Positions 50,462-60,142 of a DNA stretch of 64,000 nucleotides are shown piece by piece. The DNA lies in assembly GCA_035478775.1 (NCBI GenBank), contig DATIJG010000008.1:62001-126000 (forward strand), in the 5' to 3' direction. Source of the DNA: CAMLQK01 sp035478775. Lineage in GTDB: Bacteria; Patescibacteriota; Saccharimonadia; Saccharimonadales; UBA4665. The notes beneath the pieces are model-generated. The model did not search any database. It was not told the origin of the DNA and saw only the letters and a program-made list of their open reading frames with translations. A program made the translations under genes and the position numbers. The first letter of the stretch is position 1. Every line of letters begins with the position of its first letter.

Positions 50462-52603
50462 ATGAGTTACCCCGCTGGCGAACATAATTCATTCCTAATA
50501 GGCGAAGCGCCGTCTTTGGAGGTTAGCCAAGCCCGTTTGCAAGCAGCGCTCCCACTTCCTCGCGAAATTATAAGCGCATATGGGCCAGCCCTAACGCGAG
50601 CATACGCACTGGGTGACCCGGGGTTTGACAGGAAGGAAGCCAACGACCTGCAATGGTGGGTATCAAAGAGCGTAGACGAACTCACTATAAGCACCTCAGC
50701 TCTCATCCAAACCGCCGAGCCTGCCGGAAGTCTGTCCTTTTTCTTGGCCGCGCCAAACCTTGAGGTGTACACGGAAATATATCGCAACACGCAGCAATCT
50801 TCCATAGACGGCATCAATGCTCACGGCGTCCAGGCTCATTTATATAGTCTTGAGCATATTTTTTACTATGGCCAAAGCCCGGAACCGGCATACGACACCG
50901 TCCAGGGAAGCGGCATTTTACGACTCACAGCAGATGCAACCAACCAGACATACGAAAGGCTGGTAGAGCAAGGTTTAATTGATACGAGTGCACGGCGACT
51001 AAGCAGACGGTTCGGGATTATGGAGCGGACAGCCCAGCTTGCCATGATTGAACTGCTCGCCCGAGACCTCGATATAGTACGTATAATAAACGAGAAGTGG
51101 CATGATATTGCAAAGCTTACACTCCGAACATTGCTAGAAATAGACGGCAAACCGCCAACTATCTATAATCGTTTGGACGCAGTTAAGCGCATTGGCAGTG
51201 AGTTGCAAGAGCATGGCGAAAACGAAGAGCATCCTATTATAAAGCAAGCTATCGGTAACATTGTTACGCATGCCGCCGTAATTGCCAGTTCGGTTGACCG
51301 GCGTATGGATTACTTTGCAACCATCTACGACGCATTCAGGTATAAGCCGCCTTTTTCAAAATTATTAGAAGAATCACAGGGGAGCGGCCATTTGCGGCCA
51401 GCTGAAACACCCGCCAAAGCAGTTTCAGAGGCCGAGAAGCAGCGAGAACTGGATCTGAAAGCCGAGCAAGAGCAGCGGAAGTTTGAGCAACGCGTCGCAG
51501 CCGAACGCCGATTACAGGAAATATTGGCAGGCGCCCCTTTATACCGCAATTTTATAGAAGCCTTCAACAAGCCATGGTCCATCACTAATAAGGAATTTAA
51601 AAACGGCGGTTACGAATTCATACGGCAGGCGCTTACGGGCAATCATGGAAAGTTTCTACCGACACCCGAGACCACATTCACGAAAACTGACGCCCGGTAC
51701 ATTATCGGTTTCATTGCCCAATTGAAGGGTATGTTTAGCGGCGGTACGCTAGAGCCGATAGGTCGTTTCTTAGAGCACAGCTGCCGCGAGGAACGCAGCC
51801 GCGCCAATGAGATCAGGGATATCAACAACATTCTGCGCCGCTATAAGCCGGATACAGAGCCGCTAGAACCACTTCGCAAACTCACTGCCTACACCCAAAC
51901 ACTTGCTAAAAGTTGGCAATTATTTGAGCCGATGATACGGGAGCTGTGGCCGCAAAACGGCGCTGACCTCGCCGAGAAGTTACAGGCTTTGTTTACTTTG
52001 GTCCACCCGGAATTCACCCAAACTAGCTCGCCCGCCGGCAATGAACTGCTAGTATCTGAAGAACCTGAGGCAACCAACGACGCGGATAAGGCAGAAGCCC
52101 AGGCTAAAGAGGACCTTGAAGAACTTATCGCCCAGGCCGAGGAACTGGATTTAGTCGTTTTCCCAGATAAGCCAACAGATAAAGAAATTATGCGGGTACT
52201 TGGTGGGCATGGCATAAAAGCCGGCAGCCTCACCCCTAAAAGGCTCGAGCGGCTCCGTGATTTCTTACGGCTTCGTGAGGTAACCGACAATTGCAAATTC
52301 TATGTCTCGCGGACTGGCGTCAAGCGTTCGCGCCGCCAATATTTCGTTTTGAGGTTCACAATTGAGGGCAAACAGTACGCACTTGCCGAAAGCCTTGAAC
52401 CTGGCCGTGCCAGCTATGCGCTTGCAGAACATCTTGCTGAAGGCACAATTATCGAACTACTCAAATCGTACAAAGAAGAGGCGCGCGCCCTGGGAGCACG
52501 TCAAATTAACCATGAGCCCGACGATACACGGCACCACGAGAAACTGCTAAATGCGGTATTGACTATGCATGAGGAAACGAAAGGCCAAGCAGATGCGCAT
52601 TAG
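50462..52603 (+). CDS. Large hypothetical protein, helical with coiled coil
   Basis: A 713-residue soluble protein, mostly helical. A Glu/Lys/Gln-rich coiled coil lies at about 325-355 (EAEKQRELDLKAEQEQRKF), an acidic linker at about 540-570, and a more compact C-terminal domain at 600-690 with a NCKFYVSRTGVKRSRRQYF segment. No catalytic motif is recognised. The ATG comes a few bases after a TATGGT-like box with no ribosome site. It could be a lineage-specific structural protein. Confidence 0.65.
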   Translation: MSYPAGEHNSFLIGEAPSLEVSQARLQAALPLPREIISAYGPALTRAYALGDPGFDRKEANDLQWWVSKSVDELTISTSALIQTAEPAGSLSFFLAAPNLEVYTEIYRNTQQSSIDGINAHGVQAHLYSLEHIFYYGQSPEPAYDTVQGSGILRLTADATNQTYERLVEQGLIDTSARRLSRRFGIMERTAQLAMIELLARDLDIVRIINEKWHDIAKLTLRTLLEIDGKPPTIYNRLDAVKRIGSELQEHGENEEHPIIKQAIGNIVTHAAVIASSVDRRMDYFATIYDAFRYKPPFSKLLEESQGSGHLRPAETPAKAVSEAEKQRELDLKAEQEQRKFEQRVAAERRLQEILAGAPLYRNFIEAFNKPWSITNKEFKNGGYEFIRQALTGNHGKFLPTPETTFTKTDARYIIGFIAQLKGMFSGGTLEPIGRFLEHSCREERSRANEIRDINNILRRYKPDTEPLEPLRKLTAYTQTLAKSWQLFEPMIRELWPQNGADLAEKLQALFTLVHPEFTQTSSPAGNELLVSEEPEATNDADKAEAQAKEDLEELIAQAEELDLVVFPDKPTDKEIMRVLGGHGIKAGSLTPKRLERLRDFLRLREVTDNCKFYVSRTGVKRSRRQYFVLRFTIEGKQYALAESLEPGRASYALAEHLAEGTIIELLKSYKEEARALGARQINHEPDDTRHHEKLLNAVLTMHEETKGQADAH

Positions 52604-52640
52604 GCGTCCCGTTAGTTTTCCACAGAAGCACGCAATAGTT

Positions 52641-52669
52641 TTGACTTGACTAAATAAACGTGATAGCTT
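52641..52669 (+). promoter_or_regulatory. Promoter of the 169-residue protein gene
   Basis: TTGACT (52641-52646), 17-bp spacer, TAGCTT (52664-52669), giving a leader of about 55 bases. Confidence 0.55.
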
Positions 52670-52732
52670 TAAAAGTAAGTGTATCGAAACAAACACTTCT
52701 ACATCTGAGAGACACAAGAGAGAAACACATTC

Positions 52733-53242
52733 ATGGCAGACATCCCAGAAAAACAAATCAAGCGCCTTAGGGCACTCATTCAAGAGGCGGAAACCAACCT
52801 TGCGGCAGCGAACGAGCTGCTTATTAGTCTTGTAGGGGACGACTCAGGCGTAGCGCCAGTTATTCAAGAAGAAAACTTAGGCAAGATTATCGAAGGCGTA
52901 TTTGACGGTCAAAATATGGTCGGTTCCGACGGCAAAATGTATCCGGTACCTGCAAACTATGCCAGCAAGTCAAAACTCGTGCAAGGCGATATCCTTAAGC
53001 TTACTATCACCGAAGATGGCACCTTTTTGTATAAGCAAATCGGGCCGATTCCGCGCAAGCAAATGGTTGGTACACTTAAGCTCGAAAATGGCCACTACTT
53101 CGTTGATGTTGCTGGCCACGACTATCGTGTGCTGCTCGCCAGCGTAACGTACTTTAAGGCAAAGCCAGGCGATCAAGTCAGCGTTAACGTTCCCGAAGAT
53201 GATACCGCGGCCGAATGGGCTGCACTCGAAGCCGCTCTGTAA
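52733..53242 (+). CDS. Hypothetical protein, possible OB-fold
   Basis: A 169-residue protein: a helical start (IKRLRALIQEAETNLAAANELL, 8-29) with coiled-coil potential, then a beta-rich part (65-150) with KLVQGDILKLTITEDGTFLYKQIG that looks like a small OB- or SH3-like barrel. An acidic tail follows. Own promoter and terminator, so it is a single unit. A nucleic-acid-binding role is possible but unproven. Confidence 0.65.
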   Translation: MADIPEKQIKRLRALIQEAETNLAAANELLISLVGDDSGVAPVIQEENLGKIIEGVFDGQNMVGSDGKMYPVPANYASKSKLVQGDILKLTITEDGTFLYKQIGPIPRKQMVGTLKLENGHYFVDVAGHDYRVLLASVTYFKAKPGDQVSVNVPEDDTAAEWAALEAAL

Positions 53243-53257
53243 AACGAGCGGTTTTTT
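53232..53257 (+). terminator. Intrinsic terminator overlapping the stop codon
   Basis: CCGCTC (53232-53237) and GAGCGG (53246-53251) followed by six T. The stop TAA lies in the loop. Confidence 0.85.
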
Positions 53258-53380
53258 ATTTCCGAAAGGTTCTTAGGTTCTTGCTGCACGCCGGACTGCA
53301 GCCGTATACATCGAGCCATTTTTAATCACGCTACAAAATACAACGTCGCGGCCAGCAACAAGCATGTATAATACAAGGTG

Positions 53381-55087
53381 ATGGGGCAGGCGTTATACCG
53401 AACACACCGGTCGAGAAAGCTTAGTGAGGTTGTTGGCCAAGAACATATAACCGACACTCTGACGGCGGCTTTAAAAAAGGGCTTGATTAGCCATGCTTAC
53501 CTTTTTACCGGCCCTCACGGCGTGGGCAAAACCAGCGTCGCCCGCATTTTGGCGCACGAAATCAATCAGTTGCCGTACTCAGACGATTCAATCCATTTAG
53601 ATATTATCGAAATCGATGCTGCCAGCAACCGTCGCATCGATGAAATCCGCGATCTGCGCGAGAAAGTCCACTTGGCGCCAACCAGTGCTAAATATAAAGT
53701 ATACATCATCGACGAAGTGCACATGCTCACCCGCGAAGCCTTCAACGCCTTACTTAAAACGCTAGAGGAGCCGCCAGCCCACGTCGTGTTTATTTTGGCA
53801 ACCACCGAAGCGCACAAACTGCCCGAAACTATTATCAGCCGCACGCAGCGTTTTACATTCCGGCCTATTAGTGTCGAAAAAGTCGTAGGGCATTTGCGCG
53901 AAATCGCCAGCAAAGAAAAGTTTGCAATTACCGATGACGCCTTAAAACTTATTGCCGAACACGGCGGCGGCACTTTCCGCGACAGCATTAGCGTGCTCGA
54001 CCAAATGCGCAGTTTGGGCCGCGAAATAACCGCCGCAGATGTTGCCAGCACCCTTGGCGTGGCATCGGTTGAGCTTATTCAAAGCCTGTTTACGGCCATA
54101 CAAAACCATGACCCCTACACGCTTACCAGCATACTAACGCAGCTGCAAAACCAGGGCGCTGAACCGGCACAGGTTGCCAAACAATTTGGCGAGCTCTTGC
54201 GCGAACGATTTATCGCCAACGAGCATAAATTGACCCACACGCAAACCATACACTTGCTCACTACATTGCTTGACGTGCCCAACGCCACCGACCCTCGGGT
54301 ATTTTTGCAAATAACACTATTAGACACTGCCTTAAGTAACCGTCCTTCTAGCGTTAAAGAAGCAGAGGTGCCGCAGCCAAGCACTCAGGCTACACCAAGC
54401 GCACCTAAAGCCACACACACTAGCAAAAGACCCGCCGCCATGAAGACAACAAGCGTTGCCAGCACTGTTACAGAGGCGCTGCCGCAAAATAACGCGGTAG
54501 TAGTTAGTACAAATGCGGTAAAACCGACCGAAAAACCTACGACTGCCGCAACAAAAGACACTACAAAAGATACCGTGGAAAAATCGGTGCAGACCACCGA
54601 TACCGAAACCAGCAAAGACCCTCCACAACCAAGCCAAAACGATGAGGCCCTGAGCGCAGATATTTGGCCGCAAGTTTTGGCGGCAATCAAAAAAAGCCAT
54701 AGTACGTTATACAGCATCTTGCGTATGGCTGCTCCAAGCTTTGAGCCGGGCAAGATAACCCTTGAAATTGGTTTCCCGTTCCACCAAAAACGTCTTAATG
54801 AAACACACAACAAGCAAATTATCGCTGAAACTATCGAAAGTATTACTAGCCAGCAAGTTGCCATCGCTTGCATTTTAGGCGAGCAGAAGCCGGCACAGCC
54901 GCCTCTACCATCAGCCGGTGAAAACGAAGTTGCCCACAACGTACAAATAGCGGGCGCTGCTGGCCAAGACAGTGAAAAAGGCAAAAGCGAGTTTGACTAT
55001 TACGTTAACCAGGCCGAAGAGGCCTCGGCCCGTCCACTGGATACAGTCAACAACATTTTTGGCGGTGGCGAGCTACTCGGCTCATAA
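53381..55087 (+). CDS. dnaX: DNA polymerase III subunit gamma/tau
   Basis: A 568-residue clamp-loader ATPase. Walker A GPHGVGKTS (44-52), IIEIDAASN (75-83), Walker B VYIIDEVHML and sensor SRTQRF. The zinc module normally between Walker A and IDAASN is gone: HEINQLPYSDDSIHLD replaces the CxnCxxCxxC loop. The tail from 320 is Thr/Lys/Pro-rich and ends in a domain-V-like segment. TATAAT (53367-53372) ends 8 bases before ATG, so the transcript is leaderless; GTG 53378 is an alternative start. Confidence 0.96.
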   Translation: MGQALYRTHRSRKLSEVVGQEHITDTLTAALKKGLISHAYLFTGPHGVGKTSVARILAHEINQLPYSDDSIHLDIIEIDAASNRRIDEIRDLREKVHLAPTSAKYKVYIIDEVHMLTREAFNALLKTLEEPPAHVVFILATTEAHKLPETIISRTQRFTFRPISVEKVVGHLREIASKEKFAITDDALKLIAEHGGGTFRDSISVLDQMRSLGREITAADVASTLGVASVELIQSLFTAIQNHDPYTLTSILTQLQNQGAEPAQVAKQFGELLRERFIANEHKLTHTQTIHLLTTLLDVPNATDPRVFLQITLLDTALSNRPSSVKEAEVPQPSTQATPSAPKATHTSKRPAAMKTTSVASTVTEALPQNNAVVVSTNAVKPTEKPTTAATKDTTKDTVEKSVQTTDTETSKDPPQPSQNDEALSADIWPQVLAAIKKSHSTLYSILRMAAPSFEPGKITLEIGFPFHQKRLNETHNKQIIAETIESITSQQVAIACILGEQKPAQPPLPSAGENEVAHNVQIAGAAGQDSEKGKSEFDYYVNQAEEASARPLDTVNNIFGGGELLGS

Positions 55088-55090
55088 GTC

Positions 55091-57010
55091 TCATAAGCTA
55101 TTCTTATATTCTTCTGGAGACAGGTTGGTGTAGGGCATTTGATGATACTTTTCTTCTGTTAGTAGGAAATCACGGTGGTCGGCAAATAACTGCACTATGG
55201 CCTTTGAAAAACCTTGCAAGGTTATCTTTTCCGTAGAGATCAAGCCGTTGTGAGCAGCGCGCACAATGAGCTGCGCCACAAAACTGACTTTTCCACTACG
55301 TCTCGGTCCTGATTCCAATGCATGCGCATGCAGCACTTCTTCTGTAAAGATTGGAAACAGAAAGCTACGATGCACATTTTCAGGTGTGCCAAACCACTTA
55401 GAGATGTCTATAGAGAATTTACTCTTAATCTGTGCGGATACTTTTGAAGCACCTGCCCGGTTAAGCATAGTATACATGTCGTGGTTGGCCGCAGGAAGCC
55501 GCGTACGTTCCTCACGGGTCGACCCAAGATATGGAATATATTGCAGATCGGCACCATAGGCAACCAAGCAGTAATTAACAAGTTCGGCTACTTTACCGAC
55601 ATACCATTGATTGTCCAACTGGCCGTAATTATAAGACCGTACATTGCCGAGCACTCTGGCCATCGCCTGAAAACTTTTTAAGATGTCATTCTCAGTGGCG
55701 AGTTCGCCAGCAGCCCTTAGGGCGAGCAGGCCACTGCTTGCAGACAGCATTGCGGCATTAACACGGTCTAAAGCAGGTTGTCCACTATCATGTGCAATAT
55801 TTTGCGCTTCATCACTAGCGCGCAAAACCTGCTTACTGTCGCGAAGAACGACACCTAGCTCAATGGTCTTCCAGAGCGAACTTACCAGTTGGTCGTCGTC
55901 GGCAATACGCTGCTGCTCAAGAACTTCGGGAGGGATAGACTCGGCCGGAAGATATGGATTGATGAACTTATACAAATTATTTTTCATAAAAAATACATCA
56001 TGAGGGCGGGCGATAGGCTCTGAAACTACGGTCAGGTTTTCGGGGTCAGGCTCGACTTTTGGTGCTGGCTGCCGTTCCCCTGGTATAGCGGGCCGAGGCC
56101 GAGGCGGCGGGAATTTCGGCAAAGCACGCGGAGGGGTTTTCGGAACACTCGCTTTAGACCGGCTCGGGAGGCCTAGCACCTTTAAGCGATGTCCGTTTAA
56201 CTGCGTTATCAGCCGATCCGATAGAGTCGTCAAAATGACATCTTCTGAGCTACCTAACGGATAGCCATCAGTTGGTTCACCAGCAATAAGCTGCGCCGTG
56301 GCTTCGCCAAGTAGTCCATGAGGCGAAACGGCACCCATCTTTTCCAAAGCTTCTAGGTCGCCACCATTTTTTATTAAAAAGTTTCCGAGGCTATGTGGGT
56401 AAACGAAAGGGCTTTGTCTGATACTGTCTTCTTTGTAGCCAAATACACGCACAGCCGTCTTGAGCGTCACGTTATCGTCAACCGTATAAATGCCGTGGCT
56501 TCCCCCTGGCCACAAAGACTTTCGTTCACGAGGCGACCCCACGAACGGGATATTCATAGTGTCTCTTTGGCGGGCGATTAGGGCAAACGTTATGGCTTCC
56601 GACACTGCCTTACTCCTTTTGTATTGGCGCGCGTTATCGGCCACAACGCCTGCCATCATATAATAACTTTGGGTGATGTCGTCAGCTTCAATCTTTTGGC
56701 GGTAGCCACGCAGTGCAAGCAACGGAAAGTTTGCTAAGAGCATCTGTGCTCTAATTCTACGTTTTACTCCCACACTTTCTTGGGCTGCCCGCATCGTTTC
56801 TAAGCGAGCTTGCTCAATTCGCTCATCACGGTGCTCACTTGAATTGTCGTTCAAGAATTGCTCTACTAAAAACCAGGCGGTATCGGCGGTAAGTACATTA
56901 TCAGTGCTTACAGGCATAACCAATTCAGTACTGTCAAGTTGTTCGGCTAGTGAATAAGGGTTCGGGCCTAGCGGCGCGTTCGTTGAATTCTCAGGTGAGG
57001 TCATTTCCAT
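55091..57010 (-). CDS. Large hypothetical protein with internal duplication
   Basis: A 639-residue protein made of two related halves joined by a Pro-rich linker. IPFVGSPRERKSLWP and later IPYLGSTREERTRLP are equivalent, as are RAQMLLANFPLLALRGY and NAAMLSASSGLLALRAA. Each half is mainly helical and about 270 residues long; the linker (about 285-330) has runs of PPPRPRP type. I choose ATG 57010 because a TAAAAT box ends 7 bases upstream. Function unknown; no membrane segment or signal. Confidence 0.7.
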   Translation of the reverse strand: MEMTSPENSTNAPLGPNPYSLAEQLDSTELVMPVSTDNVLTADTAWFLVEQFLNDNSSEHRDERIEQARLETMRAAQESVGVKRRIRAQMLLANFPLLALRGYRQKIEADDITQSYYMMAGVVADNARQYKRSKAVSEAITFALIARQRDTMNIPFVGSPRERKSLWPGGSHGIYTVDDNVTLKTAVRVFGYKEDSIRQSPFVYPHSLGNFLIKNGGDLEALEKMGAVSPHGLLGEATAQLIAGEPTDGYPLGSSEDVILTTLSDRLITQLNGHRLKVLGLPSRSKASVPKTPPRALPKFPPPRPRPAIPGERQPAPKVEPDPENLTVVSEPIARPHDVFFMKNNLYKFINPYLPAESIPPEVLEQQRIADDDQLVSSLWKTIELGVVLRDSKQVLRASDEAQNIAHDSGQPALDRVNAAMLSASSGLLALRAAGELATENDILKSFQAMARVLGNVRSYNYGQLDNQWYVGKVAELVNYCLVAYGADLQYIPYLGSTREERTRLPAANHDMYTMLNRAGASKVSAQIKSKFSIDISKWFGTPENVHRSFLFPIFTEEVLHAHALESGPRRSGKVSFVAQLIVRAAHNGLISTEKITLQGFSKAIVQLFADHRDFLLTEEKYHQMPYTNLSPEEYKNSL

Positions 57011-57188
57011 TTCCAAAATTTTACTTTTGTTATTACGTCGTGGTTGGTCGTTGCCAAAGAAACAGCTTAACAAGCCAGGCAAAAAATCACAATATTCTTT
57101 TTGGCCCTGCCCATAGTATTATGTAGTGAAGGGGAGATCTGGGGCCAAGTGCATTACACCAGGCTATGCAAGCATCACCGTTTATTTT

Positions 57189-58553
57189 ATGGACGACTAT
57201 CAGAATAAAAAACTTCCGGCACCGAGCAACTCCGAAGCAGAGGCCAGTTTGCTTGGCGCTATCCTTATTGATAATGACGCGCTCGTAAAAATTGCCGATT
57301 CCATTACCGTTAATGATTTTTTTGACCAAAAACACCAGCGCATTTACGAAGCGGTCAGCCAGCTATACGAAAAGCGCAAGCCGGTTGACGTGCTTACGCT
57401 CGCCGACCAACTAAAGGGCAATGGCTTTTTAGATATGGTTGGCGGCGCGACGTACCTCACCGAGCTTACCAACTTCGTGCCAACTACGGCACATGTTGAG
57501 CAATACGCCGATATTGTAGCCCAAAAAGCCTTGCGGCGGCGGCTTATCCAGGCCAGCCAGGAAATGACGCAGCTCAGTTATGACGAAACCAAAAGTATCA
57601 AAGACTTGGTAGAAAACGCCGAAGCCCGCTTGTTCGAAGTCAGCAAACAGCACGTTAAACAAAGTGTGATAAGCATTGAAAACATTTTAGCCGAAAGTTT
57701 TGAACGCTTAGATGACCTGCACCGCGACCACGGCAAAGTGCGTGGTATTCCCACCGGTTTTGCAAGCATGGACAACATCCTGGCCGGTTTACAGCGTTCC
57801 GATTTATTTGTTTTGGCAGCCCGCCCAAGCATGGGTAAGACCGCACTTTCACTTAACCTGGCACACAACGTAGCAGTGCAAGCTAAAGAGCCAGTACTAA
57901 TATTCAGCCTAGAAATGAGTAAAGAACAGCTTGTTGACCGCTTGCTTTCAATGGAATCCGGCGTAGACGCCTGGGCACTACGCACCGGCAACCTCACCGA
58001 CAGCGACTTTGAAAAGATCAGCCTGGCGATGGGCACGTTAAGCGAAGCCAAGATTTACTTCGATGACACGCCCGGCATTACCGTTAGCGACCTGCGCACG
58101 AAGGCACGGCGCGAGGCCCACAAACAGCCGCTTGGGCTTATCATCGTCGACTACTTACAGCTTATGAGCGGTGGCAGCAAGTTTGGCGGCAGCGATAACC
58201 GCACGCAGGAAATTTCCGAGATTTCACGCGGACTAAAAAGTATCGCCCGTGAGCTCAACGTGCCGTTAATCGCCTTAAGCCAGCTCAGCCGCTCGGTAGA
58301 AAGCCGCAAGCCGCAAATTCCGCAGTTGGCCGACTTGCGTGAATCAGGCTCTATCGAGCAAGATGCCGACGTAGTTGGTTTTATCTACCGCGAAGAATAC
58401 TACAACCCCGAAACCGACCGCAAAAACATTACCGACATCTTTATAAAAAAACACCGTAACGGCCCAACCGGGGCAGTGGAACTATATTTTGACAAAGAGA
58501 AACAGCGTTTTCGTAGCTTAGATACCAAGCGGTCTTCACCTTTTGCCGAATAA
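57189..58553 (+). CDS. dnaB: Replicative DNA helicase DnaB
   Basis: A 454-residue DnaB. N-terminal helical domain from SNSEAEASLLGAIL, then the RecA-like core: LAARPSMGKTAL Walker A at about 208-219, LIIVDYLQLMS Walker B, ISRGLKSIARELNVP and the arginine-finger region with SGSIEQDADVVGFIYREEYY. The start at ATG 57189 (MDDYQNKK) fits the family; no good ribosome site is seen. It unwinds DNA at the fork. Confidence 0.97.
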   Translation: MDDYQNKKLPAPSNSEAEASLLGAILIDNDALVKIADSITVNDFFDQKHQRIYEAVSQLYEKRKPVDVLTLADQLKGNGFLDMVGGATYLTELTNFVPTTAHVEQYADIVAQKALRRRLIQASQEMTQLSYDETKSIKDLVENAEARLFEVSKQHVKQSVISIENILAESFERLDDLHRDHGKVRGIPTGFASMDNILAGLQRSDLFVLAARPSMGKTALSLNLAHNVAVQAKEPVLIFSLEMSKEQLVDRLLSMESGVDAWALRTGNLTDSDFEKISLAMGTLSEAKIYFDDTPGITVSDLRTKARREAHKQPLGLIIVDYLQLMSGGSKFGGSDNRTQEISEISRGLKSIARELNVPLIALSQLSRSVESRKPQIPQLADLRESGSIEQDADVVGFIYREEYYNPETDRKNITDIFIKKHRNGPTGAVELYFDKEKQRFRSLDTKRSSPFAE

Positions 58554-58577
58554 CAAGTCATGTATAATAAGCTTAAG

Positions 58578-59777
58578 ATGAACCGCCCGATTCAGAATTT
58601 ACGAACATTCACCCGTAAACATTGGCTATTGCTGGTTGGCTTTGGCGGGTTAACACTGGCTGTGTTCGCTGTACTTTTGTTACGCCTCCAAACGCTCATG
58701 CCCGGCTACACCACCAGTGAACTTAACACATACCATACGGCCAGCAGCTTGAACGAGCTTTGGAAAAAGCCGATTGATGCACCATATTACTTATTAGTGC
58801 ACGGGCTGCAGTACCTTACACCGCACAACTTGTTGGCCGTACGCCTGGTCAGTGTTTTAATTGGCGCGGTCAGTGTACTAATATTTTGTATTTTAATGAT
58901 CCGCTGGCACGGCGTACGAACAGCTTTAGTCGGCACGATGCTATTTGCGTTTTCGGCCTGGTTTTTACACATTGCTCGCTATGGTTCACCCCAAGCAATG
59001 TACCTTGTATTTTTACCATTGGCAGCGTGCGGCATGTGGCTGCGTGAAAAGCAAGCCGGCACAGCCGTAGTGCTTGGCCTTACGTTAAGCGCGCTGCTTT
59101 TATATACACCTGGCATGGCATGGTTTTTAGTCTTTGGTTTGTTTTTACAATGGCCCATTATCGACAAAGCCTTTAAAAAGAATCCCGGTGCTGTAGTGCT
59201 GGGGAGCGTATTCTTTTTAGCTATTCTGGCACCGCTCGGCTGGTATTTCTACAAACACACTGGGGAATTAACATCATGGCTATGTTTGCCGCGCCGTTTT
59301 TGGGCACACAGCAGTGAACTTCTGCGTGACATTGTCAATGTGCCGCTTGCTATCTTCTTTCGCATGCCAAGCGACAATCCAGTTATGCAAGTCGGGCGTT
59401 TGCCAGTTTTGAATGTATTTAGCGGTGTTATGTTTGCCGCAGGCTGTTACGTTTATGCAAAAAACGTAAGGTTGGCGCGCTCTCGGTTGTTTTTGGCAAT
59501 TGGTGTATTAGGCTCGATCATTATCGGTATTAGCCAAGGTGCCATCCCCATTACGCCACTGGTGCCGTTCGCGTTCGCGGTAGCCACCGCCGGCATTGGT
59601 TACATGATTGATGTATGGTACCAGGTATTTCCGCGTAATCCGCTGGCGCAAGGCTTGGGTATGGGGTTACTAGCGCTCGTTATATTACTTGTAGCCACCT
59701 TCCAACTCAGCAGTTACTTCGTGGCTTGGCCACACGCTACAGCCAGCCGCAGCCAGTTCACCATAAAAGGCCCGTAA
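58578..59777 (+). CDS. GT39/ArnT-like membrane glycosyltransferase
   Basis: A 399-residue polytopic protein with about ten helices. The pattern MPGYTTSELNTYHTASSL in the first outer loop corresponds to the acidic catalytic loop of the PMT/ArnT family (usually DE, here SE). YYLLVHGLQYLT and VRLVSVLIGAVSVL follow, as in family members. It would move a sugar from a lipid carrier to an acceptor outside the membrane. TATAAT (58562-58567) lies 10 bases before ATG 58578. Confidence 0.82.
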   Translation: MNRPIQNLRTFTRKHWLLLVGFGGLTLAVFAVLLLRLQTLMPGYTTSELNTYHTASSLNELWKKPIDAPYYLLVHGLQYLTPHNLLAVRLVSVLIGAVSVLIFCILMIRWHGVRTALVGTMLFAFSAWFLHIARYGSPQAMYLVFLPLAACGMWLREKQAGTAVVLGLTLSALLLYTPGMAWFLVFGLFLQWPIIDKAFKKNPGAVVLGSVFFLAILAPLGWYFYKHTGELTSWLCLPRRFWAHSSELLRDIVNVPLAIFFRMPSDNPVMQVGRLPVLNVFSGVMFAAGCYVYAKNVRLARSRLFLAIGVLGSIIIGISQGAIPITPLVPFAFAVATAGIGYMIDVWYQVFPRNPLAQGLGMGLLALVILLVATFQLSSYFVAWPHATASRSQFTIKGP

Positions 59778-59833
59778 AAAGGTTTGCCTTCGCCCCGTAT
59801 CTGTTACAATATAAGTTATATAAGGAGAAAACT

Positions 59834-60127
59834 ATGAGCCGTTTTGATCAGGCTAAAATGTTGATGCGTGTTAAGAAAATTCAAAAAGAACTGCAGAAGC
59901 TAGTGATTACCGTCGTAAAAGGCGATGGCGCTGTTAAAGTCGAAATTACTGGCGAGCAGAAAATTAAGAAAATTCACATCGACCGCAATTTTGTTGACCT
60001 TGACGACCTCGGCCAACTTGAGCGCTGGCTCGAAGACGCCGTAAAAGAGGCCATTTCGGAAAGTCAAAAAGTTGCCGCCGAAAAAATGCAACCTATGATG
60101 GGTGCATTGGGCGACCTCGGCCTCTAA
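59834..60127 (+). CDS. YbaB/EbfC nucleoid-associated protein
   Basis: A 97-residue protein: MSRFDQAKMLMRVKKIQKEL helix, then the beta part with VKVEITGEQKIKKIHID and a C-terminal helix. Start at ATG 59834 with AAGGAGAA. It binds DNA as a dimer. As in many bacteria it precedes recR (15-base gap). Confidence 0.95.
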   Translation: MSRFDQAKMLMRVKKIQKELQKLVITVVKGDGAVKVEITGEQKIKKIHIDRNFVDLDDLGQLERWLEDAVKEAISESQKVAAEKMQPMMGALGDLGL

Positions 60128-60142
60128 AATTGATTCGCTCGT

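Noticed and set aside
53258..53380. SRP RNA gene before dnaX
   Set aside because: Many bacteria carry it there, but the GGAAGCAGCC/GGTCAGG core is absent.
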